Assembly: GCF_017876775.1 (NCBI RefSeq)
Contig: NZ_JAGIOP010000002.1
Coordinates: forward strand, 2,046,001 to 2,110,000
Length of the DNA stretch: 64,000 nt
Direction: 5' to 3'
Source: Mycolicibacterium lutetiense
GTDB taxonomy: Bacteria; Actinomycetota; Actinomycetes; Mycobacteriales; Mycobacteriaceae
Position 1 is the first letter of the stretch, and each line of letters begins with the position of its first letter. The notes beneath the pieces are model-generated. The model was not told the origin of the DNA. It worked only from the letters and a program-made list of their open reading frames with translations, and did no database searches. The position numbers were made by a program, and so were the translations under genes. Positions 17,239 through 26,115 of this stretch are shown piece by piece.

Positions 17239-19023
17239 TCAGAACCGGTGCTCCCCCAGCCAAAGCGCATTCGCGCCGGTCACGGTGCGTTCGGCCTGAT
17301 CAAGGATCGACAGCACCGACTGGCCGAGCAGACCGCCCACTGCCTGCGGCAACGAAGCCGCTGCCGGTTGCGAGGAAGGCTTGGGTCGCAACATGTCCAG
17401 CCAGGACGAGCCCGGATAGTTCAGCACCCGCACCTTGGTGTCGGGATCCAGCCCGGCCAGGACCTTGGCCCGGGTGATTGCGGTACGGAGTCCACCGAGT
17501 TCGTCGACGAGGCCGCGGTCCAAGGCATCGGCACCCGTCCAGATCCGTCCGCGCGCCACCGCGTCCACCTGTTCGACCGTGAGTTTGCGCCCCTCGGCCA
17601 CCCGTGAAATGAAATCGGTGTAGAACAGGTCGGTCTCGGCTTCGATGTGGGCGTGCTGTTCATCGGTGAACGGTGCGTTCGACGACCAGGCATCGGCATT
17701 GGGGTTGGTACGCAAGGAATCCGATCCGACTCCCAACTTGTCCTTGAGTTCGCGTGAGATCAACTTGCCGGTGATCACCCCGATGGATCCGGTGAGGGTG
17801 CCGGAGTTGGCCACGATCTCGTCTGCGGCCATCGACACGTAGTAGCCGCCCGAGGCGGCCACCGCACCCATCGAGGCAACGATGGGCTTGCCGCGCTCGC
17901 GGATGCGAACCACTTCGCGCCAAATGGTTTCCGATCCGGTCACCGAGCCGCCGGGGCTGTCTACGCGCAGCACGATCGCCGACACCTCATCGTCAGCGGC
18001 GGCCTCACGCAGCGCCGCGGCAATGGTGTCGCCGCCGGCACTGGAATTACCCAGCGGCAGCACCTGTGGCCCGCCACGGCCGCTGACGATCGAGCCGTGC
18101 AGCGTCACCACCGCAACCGTCGGCTTGGATTTGCGGCCCGGTATCGGTGGTGCAGGAACCTTCGGGGTGGTCCGCGCATAGCGCGAAAGATAAAGCCGCG
18201 GTAGGGCATCAGGGTGGGTGTCGGCATCGGCGTCCGGCCCGGCCGGCCCGCCGGACAGTTCCCCGATGCGTGAATACGCCTGGTCACGAAACCCGATACG
18301 GTCGATCAGACCGGCGGTGACGGCGTCGTCTCGGAGCACCGGCGCCGTGTCGGCCAGTGCGTCGACCGCCTCGACGGTCAGGCTTCGGGATTCGGCGATG
18401 GCCTGCCAGACCTGCGATTGCAGGCTTTCGATCATCCGACCGTCGGCCTCACGTTGCGCATCGGTGTATCGGTCCTCGGTGAAAACGTTTGCTGCAGACT
18501 TGTATTCACCACGCGCGACAAACTGCGCCTCGATACCTGCCTTGTCGAGCGCGTCGCGCAGGAACATCGCGTTGGTGGCGAAACCGACCAGCCCGACCGT
18601 GCCCGACGGCTGCATCCACACTTCACGGAAGGCCGATGCCAGGTAGTAGGACAGCGTGCCGGGGTAAGTCTCGGCCCAGGCCACCGTCGGCTTGACATCG
18701 CTGAACGCCGCGATGGCGTCACGCAGTTCCTGTACCGGGCCGGGCGCGGCGGCGGGCAACTGCACCCGCGCGATCAGCCCGGCCACCCGGTCGTCTTCGG
18801 CGGCCCGGTAGATCGCCGCGACGGCTTGGCGCAACACCAGCGGGCGGCCGCCCCCGGCGATCATCGCCAGCGGATCGAACCCGGCGGTCTCCGGCGGTAG
18901 CGAGGTCAGATCCAACTCCAGCACACACCCGCTGGGAACGCCGTTGTGCCGGGCGGTGTCAACGCGCCGGGCCAATGCCTTGAGATCGTCCTGGCCGGGA
19001 AGCCCGGGGAGAAAGGCGAACAT
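17239..19023 (-). CDS. sppA: Signal peptide peptidase SppA, 67-kDa type
   Basis: The product is 594 aa, a tandem-domain (67K) form of the serine protease that degrades leftover signal peptides at the membrane. The catalytic Lys is in the N-terminal half (GEYKSAANVFTEDRYT). The nucleophilic Ser is in the C-terminal half (GAVAASGGYYVSMAADEIVA). No strong N-terminal membrane anchor is visible (MFAFLPGLPGQDD). It lies beside the rplO end of the spc operon, as Rv0724 does in M. tuberculosis. It diverges from the LLM oxidoreductase gene with a gap of only 75 bp. Confidence 0.92.
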   Translation of the reverse strand: MFAFLPGLPGQDDLKALARRVDTARHNGVPSGCVLELDLTSLPPETAGFDPLAMIAGGGRPLVLRQAVAAIYRAAEDDRVAGLIARVQLPAAAPGPVQELRDAIAAFSDVKPTVAWAETYPGTLSYYLASAFREVWMQPSGTVGLVGFATNAMFLRDALDKAGIEAQFVARGEYKSAANVFTEDRYTDAQREADGRMIESLQSQVWQAIAESRSLTVEAVDALADTAPVLRDDAVTAGLIDRIGFRDQAYSRIGELSGGPAGPDADADTHPDALPRLYLSRYARTTPKVPAPPIPGRKSKPTVAVVTLHGSIVSGRGGPQVLPLGNSSAGGDTIAAALREAAADDEVSAIVLRVDSPGGSVTGSETIWREVVRIRERGKPIVASMGAVAASGGYYVSMAADEIVANSGTLTGSIGVITGKLISRELKDKLGVGSDSLRTNPNADAWSSNAPFTDEQHAHIEAETDLFYTDFISRVAEGRKLTVEQVDAVARGRIWTGADALDRGLVDELGGLRTAITRAKVLAGLDPDTKVRVLNYPGSSWLDMLRPKPSSQPAAASLPQAVGGLLGQSVLSILDQAERTVTGANALWLGEHRF

Positions 19024-19098
19024 GAACCGAGCCTACCGATCCACGGATCCTTCGCGCGTCGACGAGAAGTCGACGCCTACCGGGCGCGCGGTCGTACC

Positions 19099-20034
19099 GT
19101 GAGACGGGTGACGTTTTCCATCTCGCTCCCGCAGCTCGATCACGACGGCTTCGACGACACGGGTTTCAAGGCGTATCTGGCTCGCGCCGAGGAACTCGGA
19201 TTCGAGGGCGGCTGGACGCTAGAGCAGACCGTGGGCCCGGCCCCGACGATCGCCCCACTGGAGCTGCTGTCCTATGCCGCGGCGGTCACCACGACGCTGA
19301 GGCTGGGCGTGGCGGTCCTGGTCACCTCGCTGCACGACCCACTGCAGTTGGCTTCGGCGATCACCGCGGTGGACCGGCTCAGCCATGGCCGCCTCGACGT
19401 CGGCGTGGCCCCTGGCGGCAACTTCCGGCAGTTTCCGGCGTTCGGGGTGGAGCCTTCCACCTTCATCGCCAGCTTCACCGAGGGTCTGGAGTTGATGAAA
19501 GCGGCCTGGTCGGATGAACCCCGAATCACGTTCCACGGCCGCTTCCGCGATGTCGACGACCTGGCCATCAGCCCCAAGCCCGTTCAGCGACCCCACCCGC
19601 CGGTCTGGTTCGGAGCCAATGCGCCGAGGGCACTGGCGCGGGCGGTGCGTCACGGCGACGCGTTCCTCGGGGCCGGCTCCTCGACCACCGCGGCCTTCGC
19701 CGAGGCGGTGCGCACGGTGCGCCGGGAGATCGACGAGCAGGGCAAGGACCCGGCCACCTTCCGGATCGGTAAGCGCGTGTACCTGATCGTCGACGACGAC
19801 AGCTCCCGCGCCCGGGCGCTGGTGAACGCGGGGTTGGGGCGAATCTACGGGGACCGGCCCGGGCTGGGAGATGTGGCGGTGGCCGGCACCGCCGACGAGG
19901 TGGCGCGGGGCCTGCGCGAAGTTCTCGATGCGGGTGCGCAGACCATCGTGCTCAACCCCACCGGCGCAACCATCGCCGAGGACCGCGAGCAGATGGAACG
20001 GCTCGCCGCCGAGGTGATCCCGCAGCTGAGCTGA
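19099..20034 (+). CDS. LLM-class (luciferase-like) flavin/F420-dependent oxidoreductase
   Basis: The product is about 311 aa from the GTG at 19099; an in-frame GTG at 19108 is an alternative. It has the TIM-barrel luciferase-like pattern: FSISLPQLDHDGF, LGVAVLVTSLHDPLQLASAITAVDRLSHGRLDVGVAPGG, VWFGANAPRALARAVRHGDAFLG. In mycobacteria this family commonly uses reduced F420 or FMN. The segment with HGRLDVGVAPGGNFRQF fits cofactor/phosphate binding. The substrate is not predictable. It ends just before the bidirectional terminator that closes the spc operon. Confidence 0.85.
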   Translation: MRRVTFSISLPQLDHDGFDDTGFKAYLARAEELGFEGGWTLEQTVGPAPTIAPLELLSYAAAVTTTLRLGVAVLVTSLHDPLQLASAITAVDRLSHGRLDVGVAPGGNFRQFPAFGVEPSTFIASFTEGLELMKAAWSDEPRITFHGRFRDVDDLAISPKPVQRPHPPVWFGANAPRALARAVRHGDAFLGAGSSTTAAFAEAVRTVRREIDEQGKDPATFRIGKRVYLIVDDDSSRARALVNAGLGRIYGDRPGLGDVAVAGTADEVARGLREVLDAGAQTIVLNPTGATIAEDREQMERLAAEVIPQLS

Positions 20035-20058
20035 CGGCCGCCCCATCCCGTCAACGCA

Positions 20059-20086
20059 AAAAGCCCCCGCCGAAGCGGGGGCTTTT
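20059..20086. terminator. Bidirectional intrinsic terminator between LLM gene and rplO
   Basis: Perfect 12-bp stem AAAAGCCCCCGC / GCGGGGGCTTTT around the tetraloop CGAA. A/T runs on both sides let it work for the plus-strand oxidoreductase and the minus-strand spc operon. On the rplO side it is followed by the motif GTCTGCTCGCGC (20089-20100), which also follows the S10 terminator. Confidence 0.9.
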
Positions 20087-20107
20087 GTGTCTGCTCGCGC
20101 AGAGAAA

Positions 20108-20551
20108 TTACAGCTCGGTGGCCGTACCACCGGCAGCGGTGATCGCCTCACGGGCGCTACCGCTGAACTTGTTGGCGGTGACGTCGGCCTTGACGGCCAA
20201 CTTGCCGTCGCCGAGGACCTTCACCAGGCGGTTCTTACGAACCAGACCCTTCGCAACCAGCTCGTCGACACCAATGGTGCCGCCCTTCGGGAACGCCTTG
20301 GCGATGTCGCCGACGTTGACGGGCTCGTACTCGGTCCGGAAGCGGTTCTTGAAGCCCTTGAGCTTCGGCAGCCGCATGTGGATCGGCATCTGGCCACCCT
20401 CGAACGTCACGGGGACGTTCTTGCGCGCCTTGGTGCCCTTGGTACCACGACCGGAGGTCTTACCCTTGGAGCCCTCACCACGACCAACGCGGGTCTTGGC
20501 TTTCTTCTCTCCTGGGGCGGGCCGCAGGTCGTGCAGTTTGATAACGCTCAT
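20108..20551 (-). CDS. rplO: 50S ribosomal protein L15
   Basis: The product is 147 aa. It starts [14 protein letters not shown], followed by the Gly/Lys/Arg-rich segment with [14 protein letters not shown] that threads into 23S rRNA, and has the globular C-terminus expected for L15. It is the last gene of the spc operon, 5 bp after rpmD. L15 is a late assembly protein of the large subunit. secY, which usually follows rplO, is about 9 kb away here. Confidence 0.98.
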   Translation of the reverse strand: MSVIKLHDLRPAPGEKKAKTRVGRGEGSKGKTSGRGTKGTKARKNVPVTFEGGQMPIHMRLPKLKGFKNRFRTEYEPVNVGDIAKAFPKGGTIGVDELVAKGLVRKNRLVKVLGDGKLAVKADVTANKFSGSAREAITAAGGTATEL

Positions 20552-20556
20552 GATTC

Positions 20557-20736
20557 CTAGACCTCCTCAACCGAGACGAGGTGATGTACGACCTTGATCA
20601 GACCGCGGGTCTGCGCATTGTCCTCACGAACCACGGACTGACGAATCTTCTTCAGCCCCAAGGTCCGCAGGCTTTCGCGCTGCTTCCAGCGTGCGCCGAT
20701 GGTCCCGCGCACCTGGGTGATCTTGACTTCTGCCAT
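20557..20736 (-). CDS. rpmD: 50S ribosomal protein L30
   Basis: The product is 59 aa, read directly from the sequence: [20 protein letters not shown] at the start and [12 protein letters not shown] at the end. It has the L30 signature of a conserved G-x(2)-G-x(5)-R pattern and the [14 protein letters not shown] block. It sits 2 bp after rpsE and 5 bp before rplO, the normal place in the spc operon. Bacterial L30 is a small 23S rRNA-binding protein of the large subunit. Confidence 0.97.
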   Translation of the reverse strand: MAEVKITQVRGTIGARWKQRESLRTLGLKKIRQSVVREDNAQTRGLIKVVHHLVSVEEV

Positions 20737-20738
20737 GG

Positions 20739-21395
20739 TTACGCCGATCCCTCACGCGCTGCTGCGGCAGCCAGCGCTTCGCTCTCGCGCCGGGCCTTCA
20801 GCATGCCGGCCGGCGCCACGTCCTCGAGGGGCAGACCGCGACGGGCCGCAACCTCTTCGGGACGCTGGATCATCTTCAACGCGGCAACGGTGGCGTGCAC
20901 CACGTTGATCGCGTTGTCGCTGCCCAGCGACTTGGCCAGGATGTCGTGCACCCCGGCGCATTCCAGCACCGCGCGGCACGCACCGCCGGCGATAACGCCG
21001 GTACCGGGGCTGGCCGGGCGCAGCATGACCACACCAGCGGCCGCCTCACCCTGGACCGGGTGGACGATGGTGCCACCGATCAGCGGGACGCGGAAGAAGT
21101 TCTTGCGAGCTTCTTCGACACCCTTGGCAATCGCGGCCGGAACTTCCTTGGCCTTGCCGTAGCCGACACCGACCATGCCCTTGCCGTCACCGACGATGAC
21201 CAGCGCGGTGAAGCTGAAGCGCCGACCACCCTTGACCACCTTGGAGACGCGGTTGATCGTGACCACGCGCTCGATGTAGTTGCTCTTCTCGCCGCTGTCG
21301 CGGCCACCACGGCCACCGCGGTCGTCGCGGCGGCCGCGGCCACCCCGGTTGTCGGAAGCGCCTGGGCCGCCGGCACCAGTTGCCTGCTCGGCCAT
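20739..21395 (-). CDS. rpsE: 30S ribosomal protein S5
   Basis: The product is 218 aa from the second of two adjacent ATG codons; MAEQ is the usual mycobacterial start, and the other ATG is at 21398. A Gly/Arg/Asp-rich N-terminal extension (about 40 residues) precedes the conserved S5 double-stranded RNA-binding core ([24 protein letters not shown] pattern) and the C-terminal domain ([18 protein letters not shown]). S5 acts in decoding fidelity. The extension is typical of actinobacteria. Confidence 0.97.
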   Translation of the reverse strand: MAEQATGAGGPGASDNRGGRGRRDDRGGRGGRDSGEKSNYIERVVTINRVSKVVKGGRRFSFTALVIVGDGKGMVGVGYGKAKEVPAAIAKGVEEARKNFFRVPLIGGTIVHPVQGEAAAGVVMLRPASPGTGVIAGGACRAVLECAGVHDILAKSLGSDNAINVVHATVAALKMIQRPEEVAARRGLPLEDVAPAGMLKARRESEALAAAAAREGSA

Positions 21396-21420
21396 CATGC
21401 AGTCCTCTCGTTGACAGTCA

Positions 21421-21828
21421 TCAGAATTTCAGCCCGCCCTCGCGCGCGGCATCTGCCAGCGCAGCGATCCGGCCGCCATAGGTGTAGCCACCACGGTCGA
21501 ACACCACGGTGTCGACGCCGGCAGCCTTGGCACGCTCGGCGATCAACTGACCGACCCGAACGCTGTGCGCCTTCTTGTCGCCCTCGACGGCGCGCACGTC
21601 GGCCTCGATCGACGAGGCGGCCGCCAGCGTGACGCCCTCCAGGTCATCGATGAGCTGGACGTGGATGTGCCGTGCCGAGCGGTTGACCACCAGGCGCGGG
21701 TTCTCCGCGGTGCCCGAAACCTTCTTGCGCAACCGGGCGTGCCGACGCAGCCGGGAGTTACGGCGGGTCTCAGAGATGTTCTGCCCCACCGGCTTGCGGA
21801 CGGCGGCAGCTTCAGTCTTAGCAGCCAT
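21421..21828 (-). CDS. rplR: 50S ribosomal protein L18
   Basis: The product is 135 aa and binds 5S rRNA. The basic N-terminus ([18 protein letters not shown]) is followed by the core [18 protein letters not shown] and the C-terminal [26 protein letters not shown], all standard for L18. It lies between rplF and rpsE in the spc operon with short gaps. Confidence 0.98.
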   Translation of the reverse strand: MAAKTEAAAVRKPVGQNISETRRNSRLRRHARLRKKVSGTAENPRLVVNRSARHIHVQLIDDLEGVTLAAASSIEADVRAVEGDKKAHSVRVGQLIAERAKAAGVDTVVFDRGGYTYGGRIAALADAAREGGLKF

Positions 21829-21830
21829 GA

Positions 21831-22370
21831 TTACTTACCTGTCTTTCCGACCTTGCGGCGGATCTGCTCACCCTCATACCGCACACCCTTGCCCTTGTAC
21901 GGGTCGGGGCGGCGCAGGCGGCGGATAACCGCCGAGATCTGACCGACCTTCTGCTTGTCGATGCCTGTGATCGAGAACTTGGTGGGCGTCTCGACAGCGA
22001 ACGTGATGCCCTCGGGCGCCTCGATCACCACGGGGTGGCTGTAACCGAGCGCGAACTCCAGGTTGGAACCCTTGAGCTGCACGCGGTAGCCGACGCCGAA
22101 GATCTCCATCTTGCGGGTGTAACCCTCGGTGACACCGGTGACCAGGTTGGCCACCAGGGTGCGAGACAACCCGTGCAGGGAGCGGCTGCGCCGCTCGTCA
22201 TCGGGACGGCTGACCACGATGGCGCCGTCGTCGTTGCGCTCGACGGTGATCGGCTCGGCGACATCCAGGGTCAGGGTGCCCTTGGGGCCCTTGACCGAGA
22301 CGTTGCGGCCGTCAATCGTCACATCGACCCCGGTGGGAACCAGGACCGGCTGCTTACCAATACGCGACAT
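21831..22370 (-). CDS. rplF: 50S ribosomal protein L6
   Basis: The product is 179 aa. It shows the two repeated L6 domains, starting [19 protein letters not shown]. The C-terminal signature [18 protein letters not shown] matches the conserved PDPYKGKG block. It binds 23S rRNA near the factor-binding site. It ends 2 bp before rplR. Confidence 0.98.
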   Translation of the reverse strand: MSRIGKQPVLVPTGVDVTIDGRNVSVKGPKGTLTLDVAEPITVERNDDGAIVVSRPDDERRSRSLHGLSRTLVANLVTGVTEGYTRKMEIFGVGYRVQLKGSNLEFALGYSHPVVIEAPEGITFAVETPTKFSITGIDKQKVGQISAVIRRLRRPDPYKGKGVRYEGEQIRRKVGKTGK

Positions 22371-22383
22371 GTCTTCTATCCCC

Positions 22384-22782
22384 TCACCACACGTAGGCGA
22401 GGACTTCGCCGCCCACGCCGCTTCGTGCCGCCTGACGGTCGGTGAGCAGGCCGGAGGACGTGGAGATGATCGCCACGCCCAGGCCGCCGAGCACCCGAGG
22501 CAGATTGGTGGACTTTGCGTAAACCCGCAGACCGGGCTTGCTCACGCGGCGCAGGCCGGCGATGCTGCGCTCACGGCTGGGGCCGTACTTGAGCGACACC
22601 ACCAGGGACTTGCCGACGCGGGCATCCTCGGTGCGGAAATCGGAGATGTAGCCCTCTTTCTTGAGGATCTCGGCGATGTTCGCCTTGATCTTCGAGTGGG
22701 GCAGGGTCACCTCATCGTGATACGCCGAATTGGCGTTGCGCAGACGTGTCAAGAAGTCTGCGATCGGGTCAGTCATCGTCAT
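22384..22782 (-). CDS. rpsH: 30S ribosomal protein S8
   Basis: The product is 132 aa. It starts [18 protein letters not shown] and ends with the S8 signature [27 protein letters not shown]8 organises the 16S rRNA central domain; in E. coli it is the translational repressor of the spc operon. A regulatory hairpin was not checked here. There is a 94-bp gap from rpsZ, one of the larger gaps in the operon. Confidence 0.98.
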   Translation of the reverse strand: MTMTDPIADFLTRLRNANSAYHDEVTLPHSKIKANIAEILKKEGYISDFRTEDARVGKSLVVSLKYGPSRERSIAGLRRVSKPGLRVYAKSTNLPRVLGGLGVAIISTSSGLLTDRQAARSGVGGEVLAYVW

Positions 22783-22876
22783 GACAACCGGCTCACCTTT
22801 CTCGCGGCGGTTCCCTGTTCAGGGCCTTCCGCAACCTGTTGGATTGGTCTGTGGTCTGCTGCGCTGGTCGCTGCTG

Positions 22877-23062
22877 TTACCAGCTGGACTTCTGCACACC
22901 GGGCAGTTCACCCGCGTGCGCCATCTCGCGCAGGCAGATACGGCACAGCCCGAACTTGCGGTAAACCGAGTGCGGGCGACCGCACTTGTTGCACCGCGTG
23001 TACGCGCGAACCGCGAACTTAGGCTTCTTGTTGGCCTTGTAGACCAGCGCCTTCTTTGCCAT
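22877..23062 (-). CDS. rpsZ: 30S ribosomal protein S14, zinc-binding (type Z)
   Basis: The product is 61 aa, the short zinc-ribbon form. C24-x2-C27 (CNKC) and C40-x2-C43 (CRIC) form the zinc site. Many mycobacteria carry a second, zinc-free S14 elsewhere that replaces this one under zinc starvation; none is in this window. It lies 4 bp before rplE. Confidence 0.97.
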   Translation of the reverse strand: MAKKALVYKANKKPKFAVRAYTRCNKCGRPHSVYRKFGLCRICLREMAHAGELPGVQKSSW

Positions 23063-23066
23063 GTGC

Positions 23067-23630
23067 TCAGTTCTCCTTGAAGGGGAAGCCCAGCGCCTTC
23101 AGCAGCGCACGGCCTTCGTCGTCGTTGGTCGCCGAGGTGACGACGGTGATGTCCATGCCGCGGGGGCGGTCGATGGAATCCACGTCGATCTCGTGGAACA
23201 TCGACTGCTCGTTGAGGCCGAAGGTGTAGTTGCCGGTGCCATCGAACTGCTTGCCGTTCAGCCCGCGGAAGTCGCGGATACGGGGCAGGGCGATGGAGAT
23301 CAGCCGGTCCAGGAACTCCCACATCCGGTCGCCGCGCAGCGTGACGCGGGCACCGATCGGCATACCCTCACGGAGCTTGAACTGTGCGATGGACTTGCGG
23401 GCCTTACGGATCTCCGGCTTCTGGCCGGTGATCAGCGCCAGGTCGGCAACCGCGCCGTTGATCAGCTTGGCGTCACGGGCGGCGTCGCCGACGCCCATGT
23501 TGACCACAACCTTGACCACACCGGGGATCTGCATGACGTTGGCGAACTCGAACTGCTGATTCAGCGACTCGCGGATCTCTTCGCGGTAGCGCTGCTTCAG
23601 CCGAGGCTGAACCTTCTCTGGTGCAGTCAT
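23067..23630 (-). CDS. rplE: 50S ribosomal protein L5
   Basis: The product is 187 aa and binds 5S rRNA and P-site tRNA. The conserved blocks [31 protein letters not shown] and [21 protein letters not shown] are present. The start overlaps the rplX stop by one base (TGATG), showing translational coupling. Confidence 0.98.
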   Translation of the reverse strand: MTAPEKVQPRLKQRYREEIRESLNQQFEFANVMQIPGVVKVVVNMGVGDAARDAKLINGAVADLALITGQKPEIRKARKSIAQFKLREGMPIGARVTLRGDRMWEFLDRLISIALPRIRDFRGLNGKQFDGTGNYTFGLNEQSMFHEIDVDSIDRPRGMDITVVTSATNDDEGRALLKALGFPFKEN

Positions 23631-23947
23631 CAGATGTCCTTGCCATTGGTCTTGGCGATGCGGACCTTCTTGCCGGTCTCTTCATCGACGCGGTAACCCA
23701 CACGAGTCGGCTTGCCGTCAGAATCGACCACCATCACGTTGGACACGTGGATGGCGGCTTCCTGGGTGACGATGCCACCCGACGATGCGCCACGCTCGTT
23801 CTGCGACTGCGCGGTGTGCTTCTTGATCCGGTTGACGCCCTCGACCAGGATCTTGTCGCGGGTCGGGAAGGCCTCGATGACCTTGCCCTTCGCGCCCTTG
23901 TCCTTACCGGAGACCACCAGCACGGTGTCGCCCTTGTGGACCTTCAT
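23630..23947 (-). CDS. rplX: 50S ribosomal protein L24
   Basis: The product is 105 aa with the N-terminal KOW motif ([20 protein letters not shown]). L24 starts assembly of the large subunit at the 5' domain of 23S rRNA. The ATG at 23947 directly abuts the rplN stop codon, and its own stop overlaps the rplE start. Confidence 0.98.
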   Translation of the reverse strand: MKVHKGDTVLVVSGKDKGAKGKVIEAFPTRDKILVEGVNRIKKHTAQSQNERGASSGGIVTQEAAIHVSNVMVVDSDGKPTRVGYRVDEETGKKVRIAKTNGKDI

Positions 23948-24316
23948 TTACAAAACCTCCGGAGCCAGCGAGACGATCTTCATGAACTTCTTCTCGCGCA
24001 GTTCGCGACCGACCGGCCCGAAGATGCGGGTACCGCGCGGGTCGTTGTCGGCCTTGATGATGACGGCGGCGTTCTCGTCGAACTTGATGTAGCTACCGTC
24101 GGCGCGGCGACGCTCCTTGACGGTGCGCACCACGACGGCCTTGACGACATCGCCGCGCTTGACGTTGCCGCCCGGGATGGCGTCCTTGACGGTCGCGACG
24201 ATGACATCACCGATGCCTGCGTAGCGTCGCGATGAGCCACCGAGCACACGGATGCACAAGATCTCCTTGGCGCCCGTGTTGTCGGCGACCTTCAACCGCG
24301 ATTCCTGCTGAATCAC
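23948..24316 (-). CDS. rplN: 50S ribosomal protein L14
   Basis: The product is 122 aa from GTG at 24316, which has AGGAGAT upstream and gives the family's universal N-terminus (M)[17 protein letters not shown] longer open frame upstream is rejected on this basis. The block [23 protein letters not shown] is diagnostic. It is the first gene of the spc operon. Confidence 0.98.
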   Translation of the reverse strand: MIQQESRLKVADNTGAKEILCIRVLGGSSRRYAGIGDVIVATVKDAIPGGNVKRGDVVKAVVVRTVKERRRADGSYIKFDENAAVIIKADNDPRGTRIFGPVGRELREKKFMKIVSLAPEVL

Positions 24317-24446
24317 TCGATCTCCTGACCTGGATTTGTATGCACGCCAGATACCGACCTGGACGTGCGCGGTCTTTGTCACCGAAGGGCACGCAGGGCT
24401 GACCCAAAACAGCAGTCAGCCGAGGTCTGCCCAAGGCAACCCCTAC

Positions 24447-24475
24447 ATAGTAGGTGAGCACGGCGAATGCGCCAA
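24447..24475 (-). promoter_or_regulatory. Candidate sigma-A promoter of the spc operon
   Basis: Minus-strand TTGGCG (24475-24470), 17 bp, then TACTAT (24452-24447). The predicted start near 24440 gives a leader of about 125 nt before rplN. It lies in the 185-bp gap between rplN and the FGE gene, where a strong ribosomal promoter is expected. The call rests on hexamer match and spacing only. Confidence 0.5.
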
Positions 24476-24501
24476 ATCGCCGCCGAGGGGACCGCACACC
24501 G

Positions 24502-25395
24502 TCAGCTGAGCACGCAGCGGAATCCGATGTGCGTGGTCGAGCTGTCCTGTGATTGGGGTGACCTCGCGGCCGGCCGGTAGCGGTGACAGTACTCGGGCGC
24601 GCACAGATGCGAACCGCCCTTGAGCACCTGGTTCACCATCGGATCGGGGTCGGCGGGCGGCGGGCAGCACGCCGGCGCGTCGGCGTCGGGCCGGTGCTGC
24701 CCGGCGAACCGGGTCGTGGTCCACTCCCACACATTGCCGATCATGTCCGCCAGCCCGAAGGCATTGGTCGGGAAGCTGCCGACCGGTGAGGTGCCGCGCC
24801 AGCCCAGCGCGCCGTCGTTGCGATACGGGAACCGGCCCTGCCAGGTGTTGGCCATGAGCACTCCGCCCGGGGTGGCCTCGTCACCCCACGCGTAGCTGCC
24901 CTCGACTCCCCCGCGTGCGGCGTACTCCCATTCGGCTTCGGTGGGCAGTCGGCGCCCGGCCCAGGCCGCGTAGGCCGCCGCGTCCGGATAGGCCACCTGT
25001 ACGACGGGGTGGTCGGCGGCAGCCGGGTCCCGATCGGGCCCGAACGGGTGGCGCCAGTTGGCTCCGGGCGCCCAGTCCCACCACTGACGCCAGTCCCGCA
25101 GGTCGACGGGACCGCCGGTGGGCCGGAACACCAGGGCCCCAGGCACCAGGTCGGCCTCGTCGACTCCGGGATACAGCGCGGGGTCCATCGGTTGCTCGGC
25201 GACCGTGACGTATCCGGTGGCCGCGACGAACTCACCGAACTGGGCGGTGGTGACCGAATGCTGCTCGATGGCGAACGCACCGACGGTGACGGTGTGCACC
25301 GGAGCTTCTTCGGGATAGAACGCCGTCGAACCCATCCGGAAGGTTCCGCCGGGAAGCTCAAGGAGTTCGGTGGCCACGGCACCGAGGCTAGTCAC
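24502..25395 (-). CDS. Formylglycine-generating enzyme (sulfatase maturase)
   Basis: The product is 297 aa, the FGE-sulfatase/SUMF1 fold. It oxidises the active-site Cys of type I sulfatases to formylglycine using O2 and copper. The catalytic pair C265-x4-C270 is in GGSHLCAPEYCHRYRPAAR. The family blocks RRLPTEAEWEYAARGG and GNVWEWT are intact. It is the last gene of an operon with the sulfatase at 26116 (CSPTR site) and a lipoprotein, and its obvious client is that sulfatase. The order matches M. tuberculosis Rv0711-Rv0712. Confidence 0.93.
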   Translation of the reverse strand: MTSLGAVATELLELPGGTFRMGSTAFYPEEAPVHTVTVGAFAIEQHSVTTAQFGEFVAATGYVTVAEQPMDPALYPGVDEADLVPGALVFRPTGGPVDLRDWRQWWDWAPGANWRHPFGPDRDPAAADHPVVQVAYPDAAAYAAWAGRRLPTEAEWEYAARGGVEGSYAWGDEATPGGVLMANTWQGRFPYRNDGALGWRGTSPVGSFPTNAFGLADMIGNVWEWTTTRFAGQHRPDADAPACCPPPADPDPMVNQVLKGGSHLCAPEYCHRYRPAARSPQSQDSSTTHIGFRCVLS

Positions 25396-25413
25396 CGCCG
25401 ATTGCCGAACGGC

Positions 25414-26112
25414 TCAGCCCGGCATGGTGATTCCGAAGTCGGCGAGCATCGCCGAACTGGCCTGGTCGAACCCCGGGGTTCCGCTGGGGGCCTCGACGCG
25501 CTCGGCGACCAGGAAATCGCCGCTGTTGGTCCAAATGTGCACGGTCCGGTCGGCATATTGGGTGCCCTCGCCCGGCCGGTCGGCCAGGATGCCCATCAGC
25601 TTCTGCCCGCTGTAGCCGCACAAGTCGCCGGGCAACACGCTGACGCTGTGGATCGAGAACTTCGCGATGCGGTCGTCGCTGTACTGATCGAACGCGTCCT
25701 GTGCGTTCCGGGTGGTCGGGCTCACGGTGATCTCGGCGGCCATCCCGGCCGGTCCGGTCAGTCGCACCGCCTCCGTGTCGGACGTCGCCTCGGTGAACCC
25801 GTCGGGTACCCCGACGGTGAGCGTCGGAGATCCCGGCGCCGGACTGCGCACCGTGACGGTCCGTCCGTCCGGGGGTGGGCAGGTGACCTCACCGGCAGCC
25901 AACACCCGCGTCGTCGTCGGTTCGACACCGTAGGCGGGCAGGGCGAATCTGGGTGCGGGCCGGCTCGACGTGATGGTCGCCGCCGGAACCGTCGTGACCG
26001 GTGCCGCCACGGTGGTGGAGGGGACAGCCGAACGGTCGACGGGGCCGCCGGCGCCGCAGCCCGCCGACACGGCGATTGCCAGCGCACCCGCACCCATCGC
26101 CACCGGCTTCAT
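25414..26112 (-). CDS. Putative lipoprotein between sulfatase and FGE genes
   Basis: The product is 232 aa with a lipoprotein signal peptide: MKPVAMGAGALAIA followed by lipobox VSAGC (lipidated Cys near residue 19). A Thr/Val/Pro-rich linker (about 20-60) leads to a beta-rich C-terminal half, with a pattern (LTVGVPDGF near 100) resembling LpqN-type surface lipoproteins. The resemblance is loose. It starts 3 bp after the sulfatase stop and ends 18 bp before FGE, so it is part of that operon. It might bind a sulfated ligand at the cell surface, which is inference only. Confidence 0.7.
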   Translation of the reverse strand: MKPVAMGAGALAIAVSAGCGAGGPVDRSAVPSTTVAAPVTTVPAATITSSRPAPRFALPAYGVEPTTTRVLAAGEVTCPPPDGRTVTVRSPAPGSPTLTVGVPDGFTEATSDTEAVRLTGPAGMAAEITVSPTTRNAQDAFDQYSDDRIAKFSIHSVSVLPGDLCGYSGQKLMGILADRPGEGTQYADRTVHIWTNSGDFLVAERVEAPSGTPGFDQASSAMLADFGITMPG

Positions 26113-26115
26113 CGA

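Noticed and set aside
15899..17299. Open frame of about 466 codons opposite the MHS transporter
   Set aside because: It is Gln/His/Arg-rich with no domain. The transporter on the other strand has all family motifs.
19024..19052. TGAACC on the plus strand between sppA and the LLM gene as a SigL box
   Set aside because: The position 16 bp downstream reads GGATCC, which does not match the -10.
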